Assembly: GCA_024336345.1 (NCBI GenBank)
Contig: JANFOG010000002.1
Coordinates: 2,976,001-3,040,000 of the forward strand
Reading direction: 5' to 3'
DNA: 64,000 nucleotides
Source: Mariannaea sp. PMI_226
Lineage: Eukaryota; Ascomycota; Sordariomycetes; Hypocreales; Nectriaceae
In this document: piece by piece, positions 58,344 to 64,000 of the stretch
Layout: each line of letters begins with the position of its first letter
Numbering within the stretch: the first letter of the stretch is position 1
Translations under genes and position numbers: made by a program
The notes under the pieces: model-generated
The model's input: the letters and a program-made list of their open reading frames with translations, nothing else
The model's database searches: none
What the model was told of the DNA's origin: nothing

Positions 58344-61300
58344 ATGTCATCACCCTCGAAACGCCGGCAACGTGGCTCGGCTACTCCTCGTGGCTCCGCC
58401 CGTCAGTCCGAATCAGACACACCGCGCGGCACGACCAGACCATCGCAATTGGTCTCGAGTCCTCTCTTCTTTCAGTCCTCCCCTGCTCCCTCTGGCAATG
58501 AAGCGGATACACCCACGCCTGGCCCCGGCGAGGTCTCGTCGCCCTTGAGGCATATGACAAACAGCCAAAGCACTCGTGCTCGCAGCGATGTGCCCAGCTC
58601 GCCCCTCCGCCATATGACCGAGTCCCAAGAAGATGATCCACAGAGAACCCCTCGAGCTACTCCCGGATTTGCTGGAGGTAAAGATTGAGCTATTGTCTCT
58701 AGAGATGTCGAAAACTAACTGGTGTAGAATCATCGCCCATTCGTTACGACCCAAGTTCCAGCCCGGGAAGATCTCTGCGACACCAATCGGAGCTGCGAAG
58801 TGAAAGTAGCGGTCTCTTCATCGGTTCTCACCCTGGAAGCTCAGCGCCTCACCGCAGAGGTGATATTAACTCTGATGCGGCCCGAACCCCCCGAGCTGCG
58901 CGTCGCATCATCTTAGACGATGCTGGCCGTGTGGTGCGTGAGGGCCCTGTCGATGGGTCAGATGCTGCTACTTTTCCCAACCGGGACCCCAACACCTCAG
59001 AGGCCGATGTTCTTGGGGGACAAGGCCAAAGCCTTATCTGGGGTACTACGGTTTCCATTGACGATACATTCGCTGCCTTCAAGGATTTCCTTCGTAACTT
59101 CACGCAAAAGTATCGCATGTACCGAGACGGCCTCTCCGACGCCGAGGTTCAAGATGCTCCAGACTCGGAATCGAAGCCATACTGGGAGGCCCTCGAAAAC
59201 ATGTTGCTCCTGGGTACCACCAGACTGTACCTTGACATTTCGGACCTGAATTTGTATCCGCCTACTCGAAAGTTGTGGCATCAGATTCAAGCCTATCCTC
59301 AGGAAATTGTTCCCGTTATGGATCAGTCAGTTCATGACATGATGGTTGAGCTTGCGGCAGCCGAGACGATGAGGAACAGAACCTCTCAGAGCACTTCTGG
59401 TCATCAAGCATCTCAAAACAGTACCCAGAGCTCAGAGCCTGTATTTCCAAGCTCTGATAGACCTGAGGAGCCCGCAACCCCTCGCCCCCACCAAGAACAG
59501 CAGCAACCTTCGCTGGAGGATCAGGTCGCGTCGTCCATTTATGTCGTTCGCCCCTTTGGTCTTGACAAGACTATCAATCTGAGAGACCTAAACCCATCTG
59601 GTAAGCTCCCCATTGCACTCACCCATTGTTTCACCCCGTGCTTACCCGTTTTACAGACATGGATCGTCTCATCTCCATTAAGGGCCTCGTAATTCGAACC
59701 ACTCCCGTCATTCCCGATATGAAGGATGCCTTCTTCCGCTGCAATGTTTGTAATCATTCAGTCAATGTTGGCCTAGACCGTGGGCGAATTCGTGAGCCCA
59801 CTGAGTGCCCCCGAGAGCAATGCGATTCCAAGAACTCGATGCAGATTGTCCACAATCGTTGCTCGTTTGAGGACAAGCAGGTTATCAAGCTCCAAGAGAC
59901 CCCTGACGCGGTGCCTGCGGGCCAGACACCGCATTCCGTATCTGTGTGTGTCTACAATGAGCTGGTTGACTTTTGTAAAGCTGGTGATCGTGTCCACCTG
60001 ACGGGCATTTTCCGAGTGAGTCCCGTGCGAGTCAACCCTCGTCAACGGGCTCTGAAGAGTGTGCATAAGACTTATGTCGATGTCCTGCACATTCAAAAAG
60101 TTGACAAGAAGCGTATGGGGGCCGACCCGTCGACCCTTGGCATTGCTGGCGAAGAAGAGGCCGAGAACGGTGACAACAGCATCGAAGAGACCCGCACCAT
60201 CAGCCCCGAGGAGGAGGAGAAGATTCGCGAGACTGCCGCCCGAGACGACATATACGAGCTCCTCGCTCGGTCTCTCGCCCCATCAATTTACGAAATGGAC
60301 GATGTCAAGAAAGGTATCCTTCTGCAACTATTTGGTGGCACCAACAAGACGTTCCAGAAAGGTGGAAGCCCCAAGTATCGAGGTGATATCAATGTCCTTC
60401 TCTGTGGTGACCCTTCTACGTCAAAATCTCAAATGCTCTCCTATGTCCACAAGATTGCCCCCCGTGGTGTCTATACAAGCGGCAAGGGTTCATCCGCCGT
60501 CGGTCTCACAGCGTACGTGACTCGCGACCCGGAAACTCGCCAACTGGTGCTCGAATCCGGCGCTCTGGTGCTTTCTGACGGTGGTGTGTGCTGCATTGAC
60601 GAATTCGACAAGATGTCCGACGCCACACGCTCCGTTCTTCACGAAGTCATGGAGCAGCAGACCGTTTCCGTCGCCAAAGCCGGCATTATCACGACCCTCA
60701 ACGCCAGAACAAGTATCCTCGCTTCTGCCAACCCAATTGGCAGCCGATACAATCCTGATCTTCCTGTTCCCCAGAATATCGATCTGCCCCCAACCCTCCT
60801 TTCTCGTTTCGATCTGGTCTACCTAATCCTCGACCGTGTTGATGAGAAGACGGACAGACGTCTTGCCAAGCATCTGCTCTCCCTTTACCTTGAAGACAAG
60901 CCTCACTCCGCCCCCTCCAACAACGACATCCTCCCCGTCGAGTTCCTCACCCTCTACATCTCCTATGCTCGTTCCAAGATCCAGCCTGTCATCTCTCAAG
61001 AAGCCGCCCATGAGCTTGTCGAGGCATACATTGCCATGCGCTCCCTCGGCCAGGATGTCCGCACTGCCGACAAGCGCATCACTGCCACCACCCGTCAGCT
61101 CGAGTCCATGATCCGCCTCTCTGAGGCCCACGCTAAGATGCGGCTCTCCGACACTGTCACCGCCGACGATGTGCGAGAGGCCAACCGTCTCATCCAGAGC
61201 GCTCTCAAGACCGCCGCCACTGACGCCCAAGGCCGCATCGACATGAGTCTGCTGACTGAAGGCACCAGCGCGGCCGAGCGTAAGCGTCGCGAGGAACTGA

Positions 61301-61515
61301 AGGAAGCATTGATACGCCTGCTGGACGACATGACGGCCGGCGGTAACTCAGTCCGATGGGGCGATATCGCTCGCCAGCTGAGCGAAGGCGCCAGCGTCCC
61401 TGTGGAACAATCCGAGTTCAACGAGGTCATGAGGGCGCTGGAGGCTGAGAATGCAATCATGATTGGTGGTGAGGGAGCTAGGAGAACGGTTCGCAGGGTG
61501 ACTGCGATTGTGTAG
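58344..61515 (+). CDS. mcm4: MCM replicative helicase subunit Mcm4 (Cdc54)
   Basis: Exons 58344-58677, 58728-59600 and 59657-61515 give 1021 residues. The first 200 residues are disordered and Ser/Pro-rich, with two copies of S-S-P-L-R-H-M-T-x-S-Q at 65-75 and 85-95, likely targets of CDK, DDK or checkpoint kinases. The MCM N-terminal domain holds a zinc finger (C-N-V-C then C-x4-C). The AAA+ core has Walker A G-D-P-S-T-S-K-S, Walker B C-I-D-E-F-D-K-M and arginine finger S-R-F-D-L. A winged helix ends the protein. Mcm4 is part of the Mcm2-7 ring loaded at origins in G1 and fired in S phase in the nucleus. Subunit assignment to Mcm4 rests on the tail, finger and helicase sequence. Converges on the cystathionine gamma-synthase-like gene 333 bp downstream. 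Confidence 0.97.
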
Positions 61516-61848
61516 CGCGTTGTCAGCAGGGTTTTCTAAGGTGTTTGAGGCGAAGAAGGATGCAAATGAGATAGACGACTGGGCAGGTTTTTGGACGACA
61601 ATTGATCTTGCTTACGGGACAAGGAGTTGGCATTGACTATGTAATGCAGAACACGTAGAAATACCTTTTTTAACTTGTTTTTATCCTATGCTGATGAATA
61701 TCACCGCCATGTATATAATACTAGATTTCACTCTCGTCTCCATCTCGTGATGCGCTTGGCGAGGGATTTGTAAGCCAACGAGACATCATTTTGTAGTGAT
61801 TTATTTATTATGGGAATTGTTGCCAACTACCATGAAAGAGTCCAGTCT
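61516..61848. other. Convergent 3' gap between mcm4 and the PLP-enzyme gene
   Basis: AT-rich trailer sequence for both genes. Nothing else seen. Confidence 0.6.
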
Positions 61849-63741
61849 CTAATTAGGCATTTCCTTAGTCTTGATAGCCGCATCCAGCGCATCCTTCAGC
61901 GTGTCGATGAGATCTTCCTCCTTCTCCAACCCAGACGAGATACGAACTGATTCTTCCTTCACCCCCAATTCGCGCATGTAGGCGGCTTCGGCTGGCTTCT
62001 TGGTGAATACCAGCATATTGTAAGGGAAAACGAGCGAGACGTGGCCACCCAGATGAGGGCTGGGGTAGAAGCCGCACCGGTCGTAGAAGGCAATAGCCGA
62101 CTCTACGCAGTCGAACTCGACGGTGAGCAGGCAGCCGTATCCTGGGTTGGGCAGCTCGGGCGTGGCAGGGCGCTTTATAGCGTCGTAGTTGGGCTTGCTT
62201 GGTAGGAGAGATGGGTACTGGACATTGATAATGGGTGAGTTGGGTATGGACTTTGCTCCTTGCAGGAAATTTGCCATGGCCTCAGCATTACGGTTGAGGA
62301 CGGCCGTTCTCTGGATAAAGTCGTGCGAGTTAGCGAGAAGAACAGCGGCTTCGGAGGCGAACAGCTCGTTCCGGTAAGTGGCCTTGAAGATGGCTGCAAG
62401 GCCGTCGTAATGAGGCGATAGGGGATTGAGGACGATGGAACCGCCCAGGGCATCGGCCTGGCCGTTAAAGGACTTGGTCAAGGATGTGAGCAAGATGTCG
62501 CCCTGCGCGAAGACATCGACGTTGGCGAAGCCGGCAACGGTGTCGTCCACGACGAGCACGAAGCCAAACTTTTCGGACTATAAGCAGAGAAAAGAGGCAC
62601 TTTGTTAGCACAAGTATACTGGTTTGCTGAAGATGTACAGGGGCGCGGTGTTTGCAACTTACAAGCCGCTTCAGCCGAGCTACATCTACTGTGTCCAAGG
62701 TTGGATTTCCAGGTATCTCGACAAAGGCGTAGCTCACGGGCTTGCCATTCTGCTTCTCCTCCTCAAGCCAGCTTTCGAAGGAGTCGATACCCTCCTGGTC
62801 AACCCGGCCAAAGTGCTTGATACCCATCGAAGCTTCCTCGAGGATGTGGTGGTAGGTGTTATGGAAGGGGATCCCCAACATCACGGCTGTTCCAGGCCGG
62901 TACTCAACCAGCCGGTTGAATGTGTCATAGATGGCTCCCATACCCGACGGGTACAGGAACACATCGCTTGGTGTGCAAGTGACATTGGCCGGGTCGATGG
63001 GGGCGCGGTGCAGAAGCTCATTGACTCTCTCCCGGAGGCCCTGATGGGCAGGACCCTCGGGCGTCCAAGTTGGTGGCGGAAGCTCGCCAGTTCCGCTGTA
63101 AGGTACCTCCTTGAGGTCATCGAGACCACTTAGGATTTCCTCTGCCCCGCGGATGGAGAGACCGACACCGGGGTTTCCCCACGTCAGAAGAATGCCAGGT
63201 GTCTTCTTGGGGTCGTATATGACGACATAGAGGCGATGCCCGGCGATATCGACGACTTTCAGCTCAATCTCATCCGCAGTCATACGGAATGGGCCGCGGC
63301 CGGGCAAGGTGATATGGCGTTGAGTATACGGCCAGATGCTTGGGTTGAGGTAAATGAAGGCCTTCTTGCCTTGAATTCCCAGCTTCTTGAGAATTTCCCG
63401 TTCTAGCTATATATGCATATACACAGAGTGTGTCAGACCCCGACTCGGCATAGCAAAAGGGCTCAGGGCACAATATGATGATTGAGCCCATACTTTTCTA
63501 TTCTTGGGGAAAGGCGAGGGCTTATTCAAGAAATTGGGCATCTATCGTTTTTACTTACCTGAGCAACGAACTGCATGGGCATAAGCCGAGGGTAGACATG
63601 AACTACTTTGGCCATGGCACTTGAGTCACCATCGCGGAAGGCCTTTGCGTTGGCCCAGGTCGGGAGATTGGTGATGATGCTGTACGGAGTCTGAGGAGGT
63701 GGCGCATGGCCGAACTCGGACTGAGGCCTAAGAACAACCAT
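61849..63741 (-). CDS. Cystathionine gamma-synthase-like PLP enzyme
   Basis: Exons 63741-63559, 63406-62663 and 62577-61849 (introns 152 and 85 bp) give 551 residues. This is a fold-type I Cys/Met-metabolism PLP enzyme with the longer N-terminal region of fungal Met-7/Str2-type proteins (start MVVLRPQSEFGHAPPP, then S-I-I-T-N-L-P-T-W). The PLP Lys is probably K344 in L-T-S-L-T-K-S-F, and the Asp that binds the pyridine nitrogen D320 in V-V-D-D-T. The loop L-Y-P-S-G-M-G-A binds phosphate. The reaction would join an activated homoserine ester to cysteine to make cystathionine for methionine synthesis. Fungi carry several paralogues, so the exact substrate is not certain. A TGAGTCA site (63874-63880) lies 133 bases upstream of the start. 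Confidence 0.88.
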
Positions 63742-64000
63742 GTTTGTTTAAGATTTCACGGAGAGAGGAGAGAGAGAGAGAGAGAAAGAGTCTCTGGCTT
63801 TGAATGCTCTCAGCCACGTCGGTGGTGGGATATGAGGGCGGGGATGCGATGCGATCGATGAGACAGAGCTCAGTGAGTCAGAGCTCAGAGACACAGAGCT
63901 TAGTGACACAAAGACACACCAAGACACAAAGATAAGACGAGATGCCCTTCAATTGAAGCACGGGGTAGCGGTGAGGATGAAGGAAAGGCAGTTGACTAAC
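63742..64000. other. 5' region of the PLP-enzyme gene with GA repeats
   Basis: A GA repeat at 63760-63790 (CT-rich in the sense direction) and a looser AGAGCTCAG/GACACA-type repeat at 63861-63930. This is leader and promoter sequence; the window ends here. Confidence 0.5.
63874..63880. promoter_or_regulatory. Gcn4/CPC1-type site TGAGTCA
   Basis: TGAGTCA is the consensus AP-1-like element bound by the general amino-acid control activator (Gcn4, CPC1/CpcA). It lies 133 bases upstream of the cystathionine gamma-synthase-like start. A 7-bp word can occur by chance, but position and gene function fit. Confidence 0.4.

Noticed and set aside
1..64000. Transposons, rRNA, CRISPR arrays, secondary-metabolite or heterokaryon-incompatibility clusters
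   Set aside because: No transposase, reverse transcriptase, long terminal repeats, PKS/NRPS or NACHT/HET domains were recognised in any frame.

Overview
The window is nuclear DNA of a filamentous ascomycete, most likely a Sordariomycete and probably Hypocreales. Evidence: short introns (mostly 45-100 bp) with GTAAGT-type donors and CTAAC-like branch sites, CT-rich leaders, long microsatellite-rich intergenic DNA with recurrent TACCTAC/GTAGGTA words, and proteins of distinctly filamentous-ascomycete type. Species cannot be fixed from sequence alone. I support 18 protein-coding genes (17 with good evidence). I see no rRNA, convincing tRNA, transposon, CRISPR array or secondary-metabolite cluster.

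Layout. 1-15 kb is sparse: a secreted Kre9/Knh1-type GPI-anchored cell-wall protein (5672-6442), a weakly supported hypothetical gene (7949-8671, minus) and a patatin-like protein (12324-14138, minus) that appears to lack both catalytic dyad residues. 15-20.3 kb holds Leo1 (Paf1 complex), a divergently transcribed Mob1, and a DUF3237 protein. 20.3-29.4 kb is gene-poor and ends in the long leader of a bZIP regulator with a hydrophobic C-terminal segment (29386-31242). 31.2-36.3 kb is again empty. From 36.3 kb the window becomes a dense housekeeping block: Nif1-like Sel1-repeat protein, ZC3H3/Red5-type CCCH protein, THO subunit Thoc7/Mft1, tubulin cofactor A, cohesin Rad21, the Golgi Ca/Mn pump Pmr1, Cog4, Sua5, coatomer zeta, Mcm4 and a cystathionine gamma-synthase-like enzyme.

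How the genes relate. There are no operons, but there are functional neighbours. Leo1, the Red5-type zinc-finger protein and Thoc7 all act in Pol II elongation, nuclear RNA surveillance or export, and the last two share one 449-bp promoter region. Pmr1, Cog4 and coatomer zeta are three Golgi genes within 9.4 kb. Mob1, Nif1, Rad21 and Mcm4 are cell-cycle genes, and the mcm4 promoter carries a cluster of MBF-like CGCG sites.

Exon structures were worked out by hand from splice signals, reading phase and protein continuity. All family names come from recognition of sequence features, not from a search. The most unusual items are the patatin-like apparent pseudoenzyme, the possible membrane-tethered bZIP, three consecutive stop-free 3n introns in the CCCH gene (one rebuilding a zinc finger), and a GC-AG intron in mob1. 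I did not find a clearly new multi-gene system.
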